Below, piece after piece: positions 34,633 through 43,395 of a stretch of 64,000 bases of DNA. The notes under the pieces were generated by a model. The model saw only the letters and a list, made by a program, of their open reading frames with translations, did no database searches and had not been told where the DNA came from. Within the stretch, counting starts at the first letter, position 1, and every line of letters starts with the position of its first letter. The position numbers and the translations under genes were made by a program. Source of the stretch: Planctomycetota bacterium (lineage in GTDB: Bacteria > Planctomycetota > Phycisphaerae > Phycisphaerales > UBA1924); the NCBI GenBank assembly GCA_033763975.1, contig JANRJM010000018.1:290333-354332 (forward strand), read 5' to 3'.

Positions 34633-35117
34633 AGGCTGGTCACCATGGCTTCGATGCGCACGTCGATCGGCGTGCTGTCCGCCTGCGACGGGAACGTCAC
34701 GCGGACCCCGACCACGCGGAAGATGTTGAGCCCGGCATCGGCGTTCACCGCGCCGGCGGAGTCCACGAGCGGGCCGATGTCGACGTCGTACGTGAAGCCG
34801 AGGGCGGCGTACCCGTCCGACATCGGCGCGAGGCGCGCCCGAAGGCCCGTGGCGGGCGTGTCGAGGTATGTCGCCTCGCTCGCCAGCGCGCCGAAGCCCA
34901 GCGACGCGTGCGGGCTCGCGACGTCGGCGAGGATCGTCTCCATGACGCCCGTGGCGAGCGAGGAGGCGCGGACGGCGTTGACGGCGTCGGCGCGCCGGGC
35001 GGCCGATTCGCCCAGCCACGAGACCGTCGCGGGCACGCTGATCGCCAGCACGACGATCGCCACGACCGCCTCGAGCAGGCTGAACGCGCGCCGGGTGTGG
35101 GTGCGTCCCCGTGTCAT
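34629..35117 (-). CDS. pre-pilin (GspI/PilV-like)
   Basis: A 162-residue protein with the pre-pilin signal RRAFSLLEAVVAIVVLAISVPATVSWL; cleavage would follow Ala rather than the usual Gly (RRA-FSLLE), a tolerated variant. The Glu at mature position 5 is present. The soluble part is small, as in GspI/PilV minor pilins. It overlaps the GspH-like gene by 4 bases. Confidence 0.78.
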   Translation of the reverse strand: MTRGRTHTRRAFSLLEAVVAIVVLAISVPATVSWLGESAARRADAVNAVRASSLATGVMETILADVASPHASLGFGALASEATYLDTPATGLRARLAPMSDGYAALGFTYDVDIGPLVDSAGAVNADAGLNIFRVVGVRVTFPSQADSTPIDVRIEAMVTSL

Positions 35118-35647
35118 CGGGTGATCGCTCCGGAGCCGGCGTGGATCGTCAGCGTTCGTCCCCCGCTGAGCGAGAGGGTCGCGTCGGTGGCGAGCGCTCC
35201 GACGAGCGAGCCCGTGCCGGTGCGGGCCTGGGGCGTGCCGTCGAACGCGAACCAGATCGTCGCGCCGTCGCTTCCCGGCGCGTGCACGGACACGGCGTCG
35301 AGGGTCGCGCCGGGAAAGAGCGAGCCGAGGTGCACCGCGGGCGACGGCTGGCCGAGCGGATCGGTGGCCGCGCCGGGAAGATCGCCCGCGTTGAGGATCT
35401 CGATGGTCTCCAGGGTCTGCGCGGGCACATCGATGCGCACGCCGACGGGCCTTCCCGCGGCGAGCGCCCTGGCCCGCGCGTCGAGGAGAATGCGCTCGAC
35501 CTCGTCGGCCGCCGCCGCGTGGCGTGCCTCGCCCATCACCGACAGCGAGGGCGCCGCCAGCATCGCGAGGATCGCCGTGATGATGACCACCAGGCTCATC
35601 TCGAGGAGCGAGAACCCGCGTCGATGGTCGGTCGCAGCCCGGTGCAT
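35114..35647 (-). CDS. pre-pilin (GspH/FimT-like)
   Basis: A 177-residue protein with RRGFSLLEMSLVVIITAILAMLAAPSL, a clear pre-pilin N-terminus. The soluble domain (ADEVERILLDARARALAAGRPVGVRIDV, ATIWFAFDGTPQARTGTGSL) follows the GspH/FimT pattern, with a helix bearing ARARA and a beta-rich end. It lies 7 bases behind the GspG-like gene. Confidence 0.8.
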   Translation of the reverse strand: MHRAATDHRRGFSLLEMSLVVIITAILAMLAAPSLSVMGEARHAAAADEVERILLDARARALAAGRPVGVRIDVPAQTLETIEILNAGDLPGAATDPLGQPSPAVHLGSLFPGATLDAVSVHAPGSDGATIWFAFDGTPQARTGTGSLVGALATDATLSLSGGRTLTIHAGSGAITR

Positions 35648-35654
35648 TCGTTGC

Positions 35655-36140
35655 TCACAACTGGTTCGCGGCTTTGAAACCCCCGGCCCCGTTGGTGACG
35701 GTCGTCTGCTCGGACGAGTTCGCGTAAAAGATGGCTGCGGGGGGCGTGGCGGCGTTGTCCACGTAGTAGTTCCACCCGTACGTCGTCGGGTTCACGACCG
35801 TCCGCGCCTGCGCCTGCGCGAGCGAGACGGCCTGGACCGTCGCCAGCCCGTTGAAGGGGTTCGTCGGCATCTCCGACTGCATCACCGTGCCGGCGGTGGT
35901 GAGCTGCACCAGCGTGGGGAAGGGGTCGTTGCCGGCGAGCACCTGGCGGGAGCGGTACCCCGCCAGGCCCGACCGCACCCCGCCGAGCGAGCCCTGCAGC
36001 GATGCGCTGCGCGCCTCGTCGGTCACGCCGCCGAACTGCGGGATGGCGATCGCCGCGAGGATCCCCACGATGACGACGACGATCATCACCTCGACAAAGG
36101 TGAACGCGGGCCGCAGGGCCCCGAGCGAGCAGAGTCTCAT
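35655..36140 (-). CDS. major pseudopilin, GspG-like
   Basis: A 161-residue pre-pilin. Its signal RPAFTFVEVMIVVVIVGILAAIAIPQFGGVTDEAR is close to GspG/PilE; the residue before cleavage is Ala, not Gly. The soluble domain has LGGVRSGLAGYRSRQ, MPTNPFNGLATV and YGWNYYVDNAATPPAAIFY, similar to the TNPFN region of planctomycete GspG-like pilins. It is the first pilin gene after the ATPase and platform genes and is probably the main subunit. Confidence 0.82.
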   Translation of the reverse strand: MRLCSLGALRPAFTFVEVMIVVVIVGILAAIAIPQFGGVTDEARSASLQGSLGGVRSGLAGYRSRQVLAGNDPFPTLVQLTTAGTVMQSEMPTNPFNGLATVQAVSLAQAQARTVVNPTTYGWNYYVDNAATPPAAIFYANSSEQTTVTNGAGGFKAANQL

Positions 36141-36298
36141 AGCGAGTCCATCGGCCGTGCGCGGGAGAGAGTTGCCCGGTGCCGGCCACCCCCGGACCGG
36201 TCGCGTCCGCGCACTGCCGAGGACGTCGTCCGTAGCGGGTGTGCGGCGTGCGCCGCGTGGGCCGGCTCTGCGGCGTGTGGCGCGCACCCCGCCCGTGT

Positions 36299-37504
36299 TC
36301 ATTGCGAGATCGAGGCCACCTTCCACATCGGCAGGAAGACCGCGAGCGCCACCAGCAGCACGATGGCCGCCAGCGCGACGGTGATCAGCGGCTCGATGAT
36401 CGTGCTCACGTTCTTGGTGAGGTGCGAGGCGTCCCGGTCGTAGTACCGGGCCACGACCTCGCAGGATCGGGCCAGTTCGCGCGAGTCCTTGCCCGCGCCG
36501 AGCATGCGCACCGCGAAGCTCGGGAGGTACGCGCTCCCGCGGATCGCCTCGACGAACGGCTCGCCCGTGCGCAGGCGCTCTGCGATCGCCTGGCACTCCT
36601 GCGCGAAGAGCGGGCGGCCGGTGGCACGCCCGCCGATGCGGACGCTCTCGACAAGATCGAGCCCCGACGTGAGACTGATCGCGAGGACGCGCGCGAAGCG
36701 CCCCGCGGTGATCGCGATGATCACGTCGCGGAGATAGGGCACCCGGAGGAACACACGCTCGAACGCCGCGCGACCCCATGGACGCATCCACGCGACCGTG
36801 ACGCCGACGACCGCGAACGCCGCCGCCGCCACGAGCTCCGCCCATGAGGCCTGCGCCCCCTGCCCCACGGCCTGCAGCACCCGGGTCGCCAGCGGGAGCT
36901 GCGCCTGCTGCGCCGCGAACGTCTCGGCGAACTTCGGGACCACCAGCACGACGATCACCCCGACGGCGATGGCGACCACGCCGATCACGATGAGCGGGTA
37001 CGCCAGCGCCCGGCGCACCTGCTGACGCACCTCGAGCTGGCGCTCGAGCAGGTCCGCCAGGTGCGTCATCACCGCGGCGAGGTTCCCCGATTTCTCACCC
37101 GCTCGGATCGTTTCGACGTACACGTCCCCGAAGATCGCCCGGTGCTTCTCGAGCGCGTCGGTCAGCGGCTGCCCGGATTCGATCGCCGCCGCCATGGCGC
37201 GGACGATGTCCGTCAGCGGGCCGCGCCCCGCGTCCTCCGCGATGGACGCCAGCCCGCGGTCCAGCGGGATCCGTGCCTCGGTCAGCACGGCGAGTTCGCG
37301 CGTCAGGCCCACCACGTCCGTCAGCTTCACCCGCGGCGCCGAGAACAGCGGCGCGCGCTCGCGCCGCTCGCGGATCTCGAGGGGCGTGAGACCCCCGCCC
37401 ACGATCCGGCGGTAGGCGTCGGGCTCGTCCGTCGCGAGCAGGCACCCGCGGCGCGAGACGCCCGCCCCGTCGGTGGCTGTGTAGTCGTAGTTCCGCAGGC
37501 TCAC
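36299..37504 (-). CDS. GspF/PilC-like inner-membrane platform protein
   Basis: A 401-residue polytopic protein with two T2SSF domains: ELAVLTEARIPLDRGLASIAEDAG through SGNLAAVMTHLADLLERQLEVRQQVRRALAYPLIV, and RFARVLAISLTSGLDLVESVRIGGRATG through ELARSCEVVARYYDRDASHLTKNVSTIIEPLITVALAAIVLLVALAVFLPMW. Three membrane helices are visible. GTG start, overlapping the GspE stop as GTGA. It couples the ATPase to pilin assembly. Confidence 0.92.
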   Translation of the reverse strand: MSLRNYDYTATDGAGVSRRGCLLATDEPDAYRRIVGGGLTPLEIRERRERAPLFSAPRVKLTDVVGLTRELAVLTEARIPLDRGLASIAEDAGRGPLTDIVRAMAAAIESGQPLTDALEKHRAIFGDVYVETIRAGEKSGNLAAVMTHLADLLERQLEVRQQVRRALAYPLIVIGVVAIAVGVIVVLVVPKFAETFAAQQAQLPLATRVLQAVGQGAQASWAELVAAAAFAVVGVTVAWMRPWGRAAFERVFLRVPYLRDVIIAITAGRFARVLAISLTSGLDLVESVRIGGRATGRPLFAQECQAIAERLRTGEPFVEAIRGSAYLPSFAVRMLGAGKDSRELARSCEVVARYYDRDASHLTKNVSTIIEPLITVALAAIVLLVALAVFLPMWKVASISQ

Positions 37505-39171
37505 GCCGCCCTCCGCGCGTGACGCCCGCTCGGGTTGCCCTCGGCGCGGAACTCCAGCGCATCGCCCAGCCAGACCTCGCCCCGGGCGGCCTTTGCCAGC
37601 GCGTCGTCCCACATCGAGCGCATGCCGTCGGCCCGCGCCGCGAGTTCGATCTCGTGGCGCGGCGCGTGCCGATCGAGCGCTTCGTGCAGCGCCGCGGTCA
37701 CGCGCAGCATCTCGAACGCGCCGACGCGCCCCTTGAACCCGTTGTTGCGGCACTCCGGACACCCGACCGGCCGGCGGAACGTCGCCCCGGGGGCCTCGAC
37801 CGCGCCCAGGAGCGTGCCGTCGTTCTCGGCCTGGGCGCACGCGGGGCACAGGCGCCGGAGCAGGCGCTGCGCGATCACGCACAGCAGGGCGTTGGACACC
37901 GCGAACGTGGGGACGCCGAAGTCGGCGAGCCGGGCCAGCGCGCCCACCGCGTCGTTCGTGTGGAGCGTGGAGAAGACCAGGTGCCCGGTGAGGGCGGACT
38001 GCACGGCGATGCGCGCGGTCTCCTCGTCGCGGATCTCGCCCACCAGCACCACGTCCGGGTCCTGGCGCAGCACGCTGCGGAGCGCGCTCGCGAAGGTGAG
38101 ACCGATCTCGGTGTTCACCTGCACCTGGCGCACCAGCGGGAGGCGGATCTCGACGGGGTCCTCGATCGTGACGATGTTGACATCGGGCGCGTTCAGCTGC
38201 GCGATGGCGGTGTAGAGCGTCGTGGTCTTGCCCGAGCCCGTCGGGCCGGTCACGAGGATCATCCCGTGCGGGCGGGCGATCGCCGCCTGGTACCACGCGC
38301 TGATGTCCGGGGGCATGCCCAGGTCCGCGACGCTGCCGATCGTGGAGGCCGACCGCAGCAGGCGCATCACCACGTTCTCGCCGTGCACCGTCGGGAGCAG
38401 CGACAGGCGCACGTCGACCGCGACGTTGCGGTGCACGTAGCGGAACTTCCCGTCCTGGGGCTTGCGCGTCTGCGCCAGGTCGAGGCGCGCCATCACCTTG
38501 AGCCGCTGCACGATGCCGGCGTGGCTGGAACGGGGCGGGCCCTGCTGCGGGCGCAGCGCCCCGTCCACCCGGTGACGCAGCACGAGGTCGTGCTCGTCCG
38601 GGTTGATGTGGATGTCCGAGGCGCCCGCCTCGATCGCGCCCGCCAGGATCTGGTTCACCGCCGCCACGATCGGCTCGTCCCCGGTCGTGAGCGTGAGTTC
38701 CTCGTTTGCCTTGTCGGCGCCCGCGTCCCCCTCGCGCGACATCGAGTACGCGCGGGTGATCAGCGCGCGCAGTTGCTCGGCGTCCGCCACGACCGGGTCG
38801 ACGTCGGTCTTGACGACCTGGCGCAGCTGGTCGACCGCCTGCAGGTTCAGCGGGTCGAGCATCGCGACGGTCGTGGTGTCGCCGAAGCTGAAGATCGGGA
38901 AGACGCACAGGCGCTCCGCCACCGCGCGCGGGAGCAGTCGCGTGTTGCGGAAGTCCACCTCGTAGTGCGAAAGGTCGACGAACGGGTACTCGCAGATCTT
39001 GGCCTTCGCGATCGCCAGCCGGCGGGACGTCACGATGCCCAGCGAGGCCAGCGAGTCCAGCAGGTCTCCGCCGCCCGAAACAGCGTGCTCCGTCGCGCGC
39101 CGGACGTCCTGCTCGGTGACGACGCCGTCGGCGAGCAGCGTGCGAACCACGAAATGGCGAGAGTCCATCAT
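37501..39171 (-). CDS. GspE/PilB-type assembly ATPase
   Basis: A 556-residue ATPase. The MshEN-like N-domain (residues 1-140) is followed by the ATPase: LRHRVDGALRP, Walker A TGPTGSGKTTTLY, Asp box IVTIEDPVE, Walker B VVLVGEIRDEETA, His box GHLVFSTLHTND. A tetracysteine zinc module (CPAC near 420 and CPEC about 28 residues later) marks GspE/PilB over PilT. It energises the operon's pilin assembly. No PilT retraction ATPase is present in the window. Confidence 0.95.
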   Translation of the reverse strand: MMDSRHFVVRTLLADGVVTEQDVRRATEHAVSGGGDLLDSLASLGIVTSRRLAIAKAKICEYPFVDLSHYEVDFRNTRLLPRAVAERLCVFPIFSFGDTTTVAMLDPLNLQAVDQLRQVVKTDVDPVVADAEQLRALITRAYSMSREGDAGADKANEELTLTTGDEPIVAAVNQILAGAIEAGASDIHINPDEHDLVLRHRVDGALRPQQGPPRSSHAGIVQRLKVMARLDLAQTRKPQDGKFRYVHRNVAVDVRLSLLPTVHGENVVMRLLRSASTIGSVADLGMPPDISAWYQAAIARPHGMILVTGPTGSGKTTTLYTAIAQLNAPDVNIVTIEDPVEIRLPLVRQVQVNTEIGLTFASALRSVLRQDPDVVLVGEIRDEETARIAVQSALTGHLVFSTLHTNDAVGALARLADFGVPTFAVSNALLCVIAQRLLRRLCPACAQAENDGTLLGAVEAPGATFRRPVGCPECRNNGFKGRVGAFEMLRVTAALHEALDRHAPRHEIELAARADGMRSMWDDALAKAARGEVWLGDALEFRAEGNPSGRHARRAA

Positions 39172-39213
39172 GCCCCGCCCGCTCCTCTGCAGCCCGTCGA
39201 ACGACGTCTCATG

Positions 39214-39615
39214 TCAGTGCCCGTCCATCCCCGCCAGCAGCCCGATGAGCGCAGCGAGCTGTGCGTCGGCCTGCGGCGTCTGCGCCTCGAACGCGCAGCC
39301 CATGAGGTACGCCGGGCGACGATCCGTCATGCACACCCGCTGCACCCGCGCCGTGCACTCGAGCAGCGTCGGGGGCGTGTCCCCCTGCCCCAGCACCCGC
39401 ACGCGCAGCAGCACCCGCCTCGGAAAGAAGATCGAGGAAATGAACCCCAGACCTCCGGTCGCGAGATCCACCACGTCGACGTCCAGCCAGCCGTTGCGCA
39501 CGCCCGACGCCGTCGTCAGACGCACGCCGCCAACCTGCTCGTCGATCACCGACACCATGCCGCGCAGACAGACGTCGTAGCGGATCGAGTTGCGCACGAT
39601 GACAGGCGGTTGCAT
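39214..39615 (-). CDS. PilZ-domain protein
   Basis: A 133-residue protein with a PilZ-like beta-barrel: IRYDVCLRGMVSVIDE, DVDVVDLATGGLGFISSIFFPRRVLLRVRVLG and MGCAFEAQTPQADAQLAALI. D-x-ATGGLGF corresponds to the D/NxSxxG c-di-GMP motif with Thr for Ser. The upstream RxxxR motif is not clear, so nucleotide binding is uncertain. First gene of the pilus operon, 42 bases ahead of gspE, fitting a c-di-GMP or PilZ-type control of pilus assembly. Start MQPPVIVR is chosen by the domain boundary. Confidence 0.72.
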   Translation of the reverse strand: MQPPVIVRNSIRYDVCLRGMVSVIDEQVGGVRLTTASGVRNGWLDVDVVDLATGGLGFISSIFFPRRVLLRVRVLGQGDTPPTLLECTARVQRVCMTDRRPAYLMGCAFEAQTPQADAQLAALIGLLAGMDGH

Positions 39616-39802
39616 CGAACACCCCAAAGAAACCGCGGGCCCGCTTCCGGGGGCACGCCTCGGTCGTGCTGAACTCGACACAACCGCCGCGCCGGTTGAC
39701 GCGAAGAAGCGGAAAAGTCCGCGCGACCGGCGCCGGCCCCCCGTTTGACCGGAACCGTCATTTCATTTGCCGCCCCCCATGCCGGGTTCCTACGATGGAG
39801 GA

Positions 39803-39856
39803 CTCGCCGAAGGGTTTGTCGGCGGGTCGGGCCCGGAGATAGGGTGATCTCCGGGC
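39803..39856 (+). promoter_or_regulatory. structured leader upstream of rpsB
   Basis: Two hairpins lie 140-190 bases before rpsB: CGCCGA-AGGGTTTG-TCGGCG (from about 39803) and a perfect 10-bp stem GCCCGGAGAT (39831-39840) / ATCTCCGGGC (39847-39856). TTGCCG and TACGAT, spaced 18 bp, lie just upstream (about 39768-39797) and could be the promoter. Ribosomal protein operons are often autoregulated through such leaders. The 380-bp region 39616-39995 holds no other supported gene. Confidence 0.5.
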
Positions 39857-39995
39857 GTGACGTTGTACTTTCGTTCGGGTCGAGTTTCTCGACCAAACCG
39901 AAGCGCCCTCACGCGTGTTCAGGCCGCGCAAGGCACCCGTGCCTTGACGGCCCGCCGACCCGAGCACGCGGGTGTCGCTGCCAGCAGGTGTCATC

Positions 39996-40859
39996 ATGGC
40001 AAACACGCTCGTTCAAGACCTCGTCGAATCCGGGATTCACTTCGGGCAACGCTCCAGCGGGTGGAACCCGAAGATGCAGCCGTTCATCTACGGCAAGCGC
40101 AACGGGATTCACATCATCGACATCAAGGAGACCATCAAGGGTCTCCTGCTCGCGAAGAAGTTCCTCACGAAGATCGTGAGCGAGGGCAAGGACGTGTGCT
40201 TCGTCGGCACGAAGCGCCAGTCCAAGAGCGTCCTGGAAACCCGCGTGCCCGACGTCAAGATGCACTACGTGACGGAGCGCTGGCTGGGCGGCACGCTGAC
40301 GAACTTCCGCACGATCCGCCTGCGCCTCAAGCGCCTCGAAGAGCTCGACGCCATCGAGGCCAACGACAACTTCGCGTCCTACTCCAAGAAGATGGAGAGC
40401 CAGCTCAAGCGCGAGCAGAAGAAGATCAAGCGCAACCTCGACGGCATCCGGCGCATGGAGAAGCTCCCGGGCGCCATGGTCGTGGTCGACGTGCGCCACG
40501 AACTCACCGCGCTCAAGGAAGCCCGCAAGCTCGGCATCCCGACGATCGCGCTCATCGACACCGACGGCGACCCCGACCTCGCCGACATCGCCATCCCCGG
40601 CAACGACGACTCGATGCGCTCGATCGACGTCGTGATCCGCGAGCTGTGCCTCGCGATCGCCGAGGGGCGCGAGCAGCGCAACGCGGCGACCGCGGCCCAG
40701 GAAGCGGGCGCCAACGCCGCTCCCGACCAGGGCACGCAGCAGCCCCGGCGCAGCCGTCGCGCGCAGTTCCGCGCGGAAGACGCCGTGACCGCGCCCGACG
40801 GGCACGAATCGCCGGCTCCCGCGGCGGCGCCCACGCAGGCCGGTGCGCCCACGACGTGA
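39996..40859 (+). CDS. rpsB: 30S ribosomal protein S2
   Basis: A 287-residue S2 protein: MANTLVQDLVESGIHFGQRSSGWNPKMQPFIYGKRNGIHIID, then VCFVGTKRQSK, TERWLGGTLTNFRTI, GAMVVVDVRHE and IPTIALIDTDGDPDL. It carries a C-terminal extension of about 50 Ala/Pro/Arg-rich residues beyond the ~235-residue core. Start MANTL follows AGCAGGTG; a longer frame adds eight residues without support. tsf lies 123 bases downstream, the usual bacterial order. Confidence 0.98.
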   Translation: MANTLVQDLVESGIHFGQRSSGWNPKMQPFIYGKRNGIHIIDIKETIKGLLLAKKFLTKIVSEGKDVCFVGTKRQSKSVLETRVPDVKMHYVTERWLGGTLTNFRTIRLRLKRLEELDAIEANDNFASYSKKMESQLKREQKKIKRNLDGIRRMEKLPGAMVVVDVRHELTALKEARKLGIPTIALIDTDGDPDLADIAIPGNDDSMRSIDVVIRELCLAIAEGREQRNAATAAQEAGANAAPDQGTQQPRRSRRAQFRAEDAVTAPDGHESPAPAAAPTQAGAPTT

Positions 40860-40982
40860 TCGAGCCGGCACGCCGGCCCGATCGAACCGCCGCGTCTTCC
40901 CAGTCCCCCATAGCGAGCATCCGCTCACCGAATCGACGACCGTTCCCCGCGCCCCCGAGCGCCGTTTTACACGAGGTTTTCC

Positions 40983-41798
40983 ATGGCCGAGATCAGCGCA
41001 AAAGATGTGATGGCCCTCCGCAACATGACCGGGCTCTCGATGATGGCGTGCAAGGCCGCCCTCGCCGAGGCAGGGGGCGACCTGGAGAAGGCCCAGGACA
41101 TCCTGCGCAAGCAGCTCAAGGGCAAGATGGACACGAAGACGGACCGCGCAGCGGGCGAAGGGCGCATCGCGATCGCCCGGTCGCGCGAGGCCGCCACCAT
41201 GGTCGAACTGCGTGCCGAGACCGACTTCACCGCCAAGAACGAGATGTTCATCCAGGCGACGCAGAAGTGCGCCGATCTCGCCCTCGCGGCCCACGCGGGC
41301 GACGTGCCCGCGACCGCCGAGATCACCGCGCTCATCGACCAGCTCCGCATCTCCACGGGCGAGAACATCTCCTTCGCGCGCGGGCACAAGCTGCTGCAGG
41401 ACCCCTCCTCGGGCGGCTTCGGGACGTACGTGCACCACGACGGGAAGACCGGCGTGCTCGTGCAGGCCGAGGGCAGCGTGAACGAGGACGTGCTCAAGGA
41501 TGTGTGCATGCACATCACGGCGGCCACGCCCCGGCCGATGGGCGTCACCATCAACGACATCCCCGCGGACCTGGCCGAGAAGGAACGCCGCTTCCGCGTC
41601 GAGCAGGCGATGGAATCCGGCAAGCCGCAGCAGATCGCCGAGAAGATGGTCGAGGGCGCCATGCGCAAGTTCTTCGAAGAGCGCGCCCTGCTCGAGCAGC
41701 CGTTCGTGCGCGACGAATCCAAGAAGATCAAGGACCTTCTGGGGCCCAAGGCGACCATCGTCGCGTTCTACCGCTGGCAGGTCGGCGTCGCCGACTGA
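40983..41798 (+). CDS. tsf: translation elongation factor Ts
   Basis: Nucleotide exchange factor for EF-Tu. A 271-residue protein with the UBA-like N-domain (ISAKDVMALRNMTGLSMMACKAALAEAGGDLEKAQDILRKQ), core motif VELRAETDFTAKNEMF (usual VNCETDFVARN), and KIKDLLGPKATIVAFYRWQVG at the end. The 257 bases after the stop run to the integrated element's edge and contain no supported gene. Before the insertion, the tRNA-Val gene would have been its convergent neighbour. Confidence 0.97.
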   Translation: MAEISAKDVMALRNMTGLSMMACKAALAEAGGDLEKAQDILRKQLKGKMDTKTDRAAGEGRIAIARSREAATMVELRAETDFTAKNEMFIQATQKCADLALAAHAGDVPATAEITALIDQLRISTGENISFARGHKLLQDPSSGGFGTYVHHDGKTGVLVQAEGSVNEDVLKDVCMHITAATPRPMGVTINDIPADLAEKERRFRVEQAMESGKPQQIAEKMVEGAMRKFFEERALLEQPFVRDESKKIKDLLGPKATIVAFYRWQVGVAD

Positions 41799-42055
41799 TC
41801 TGATGGACGTGTACCCCGCGCACCGGGCGACGACGCACGCCGCACGATGGTGGTAATGCGCGCCGGCAAAGTCGCGCGCACGCCGTCCGCGCGACGGTCA
41901 GTCGCCTCGATACGCGTTCCCAAAGCAAAAGCGATCGACCGGAACTTCCCGAACGCGTGGTCAAACGTCCCGGCCGCACGCACCGTGGCGCGCGCCGAAC
42001 TCGCGTCGGCGGACGCAACGCCGAACACCCGCCCGCACACATCGCGGACTACCGG

Positions 42056-42081
42056 GAAAATGGGCGCAACAGGACTCGAAC
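42056..42081. repeat. left attachment site (tRNA 3' fragment)
   Basis: GAAAATGGGCGCAACAGGAC followed by TCGAAC, 26 bases identical to 56681-56706. Twenty-one of them are the last part of the tRNA-Val gene (T-arm 3' side, acceptor strand and discriminator base) in the same orientation. Sequence diverges at once on both sides. Confidence 0.9.
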
Positions 42082-42383
42082 TCCCCCCAAAACCGCCGAG
42101 AAAACCGGGGGTATCGACTTCGACCGGCGCAGATTCCGGCGCACGGAATGACGATCCGGCCCTTCCGACCCCGCCGGGCACGTGCTCGGATGCCCCCGCG
42201 AGCCCGCACCCCGACCCCGAGCCCGACGCACCCACCGACCCCGACCTGCACGCCGTCGTCGCGGCCTGGCCCGACCTGCCCCCCGCGATCCGGGCGGGCG
42301 TGCTGGCGCTGGTGCGGGCGGCGGTGCCCGGGGGTGGCGATGAACCCGCACGACGCACACGGGCGGGCGTGGCGGCCCGCTGA
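42082..42383 (+). other. open tail that would extend the integrase in the excised circle
   Basis: An open frame runs from the att core (KMGATGLE) into LPPKPPRKPGVSTSTGADSGAR and then DPDLHAVVAAWPDLPPAIRAGVLALVRAA before TGA at 42383. Its frame relative to the core is the same as the integrase's frame at the right core copy (codon ATG at 42060 and at 56685). If the ends recombine, int would read through the core into this tail, gaining about 100 residues in place of PVTSAM. In the integrated state the segment has no start of its own within the element. Confidence 0.65.
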
Positions 42384-42708
42384 CGCAAGCCCGCGCCCGG
42401 ACCCGATTGACGCCGGGCCGACGCACGAGCCCCGCACGGGCGGCCCTGGTGCCGCTGGCGATTGGAGCGGTCGGACAGGCCCCTACCCGCGGCAATGTGA
42501 CCGGGTTTGCCTTGTTCTCATTGTTCCGGATTATTGCATGCTCGCATGCTGGGGGTGTCGTTGTCCGGGCGTGTTGTCAGTCGCCAACCTCCTCGCTCAT
42601 CGTCATTGATACCCCGCCCCCGTGTGAAGGCGCCTAGACGGTCGTGTTCACCAACGCATGCGGCAGCGAGACGAATCGTCCAGCCTACTCCGGCTCCGAA
42701 CTGGACAC
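42384..42708. other. non-coding left end of the element
   Basis: No supported gene. The stretch has a locally AT-richer core (about 42507-42540) and two GCATGC palindromes separated by TC (42536-42549), which may be a recombination directionality or regulatory site. No clear promoter is seen. Confidence 0.4.
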
Positions 42709-43116
42709 TCATTCGGCGAGTGCTTCGATCAGGATGACACCGACCTGCTCACCCAGGTCGTCGGCGCGCCGTGCCCCTAAGCCCGCGCCCGCCCGCAATC
42801 GTCCCTCGTTCCGCCGGCGGAGTGGTCCGGGCTGTCTTGTCGCGCCTATCGAGTGACGGGCGAGCGGGAGCGGTCTGCGCTGAAGCGGGCTCAAGACGCG
42901 GTGCTTCTGTCGGGACGAAGGATGCGCGACGAGCTCGTCCGCGTGGAGCTCCGCGAACGCGGCGAGCCCCGCGGCCTCGCACGTCCACCCACCGGCCGCG
43001 AACCGCGGCACGCACCACGTTCGTCGGCAGGTGACGAAGAAAAAAGTGAATCTCGGCGCGCCAATCTCGACGCGGCCGGCCTGTCTGGGTTGAACCCAGC
43101 ACAGGAGCCGAGCCAT
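42709..43116 (-). CDS. possible small cysteine-containing protein
   Basis: A doubtful 135-residue frame ending LGARRADDLGEQVGVILIEALAE. The middle, CRRTWCVPRFAAGGWTCE, has Cys pairs like a small zinc ribbon. The C-terminal third has good coding-like codon choice for this genome. Its ATG would overlap the opposite-strand start at 43115 (CCATGG), and no ribosome site is seen, so a shorter frame or no gene at all is possible. No family is recognised. Confidence 0.3.
   Translation of the reverse strand: MARLLCWVQPRQAGRVEIGAPRFTFFFVTCRRTWCVPRFAAGGWTCEAAGLAAFAELHADELVAHPSSRQKHRVLSPLQRRPLPLARHSIGATRQPGPLRRRNEGRLRAGAGLGARRADDLGEQVGVILIEALAE
43085..43099. promoter_or_regulatory. perfect 7-1-7 palindrome upstream of 43115 gene
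   Basis: CTGGGTT-G-AACCCAG lies 15 bases before the start of the small coiled-coil gene, next to its ribosome site (AGGAG). It could be an operator for a dimeric regulator or an mRNA hairpin controlling initiation. Confidence 0.45.
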
Positions 43117-43327
43117 GGAGAACGCGAACCCGACCCCCGACCCCGTCACCCCCCTCCCTGAACGCACCCGCCGCTGGCTCTCCGAACAGCAGCGTTCCCT
43201 CGATGAACTCGCCCGCCTCGACGACACCCGCGCCGCGCTGCGTGAGTTGGTCCGAGATCTCCGCGCCCGGCTGTTGCGGGCCGAGCGAGCCGTGTCTGTC
43301 CACTCGAATCCGTCCGCACGTGTTTGA
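43115..43327 (+). CDS. small coiled-coil protein
   Basis: A 70-residue protein starting MENANPTPDPVTPLPERTRRW, then LSEQQRSLDELARLDDTRAALRELVRDLRARLLRAERAV, a predicted charged helix or coiled coil. CAGGAG lies upstream. No family recognised. First of six same-strand genes in the element leading to the sigma factor and kinase. Confidence 0.65.
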   Translation: MENANPTPDPVTPLPERTRRWLSEQQRSLDELARLDDTRAALRELVRDLRARLLRAERAVSVHSNPSARV

Positions 43328-43395
43328 GCCCGTCTCCCCGCGTCGGCGGTGTTCGCCGGCGCATCAGTGAGGTTCTTGCAAGGAAGGAGCCCGTC

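Noticed and set aside
42056..42081. A second tRNA gene behind tsf
   Set aside because: Only the 3' 21 bases of tRNA-Val are present; D-arm and anticodon arm are missing. It is an att fragment.
42148..42737. Plus-strand frames at the left end of the element as independent genes
   Set aside because: Pro/Arg-rich shadow frames without ribosome sites; only the frame continuous with the att core looks meaningful.
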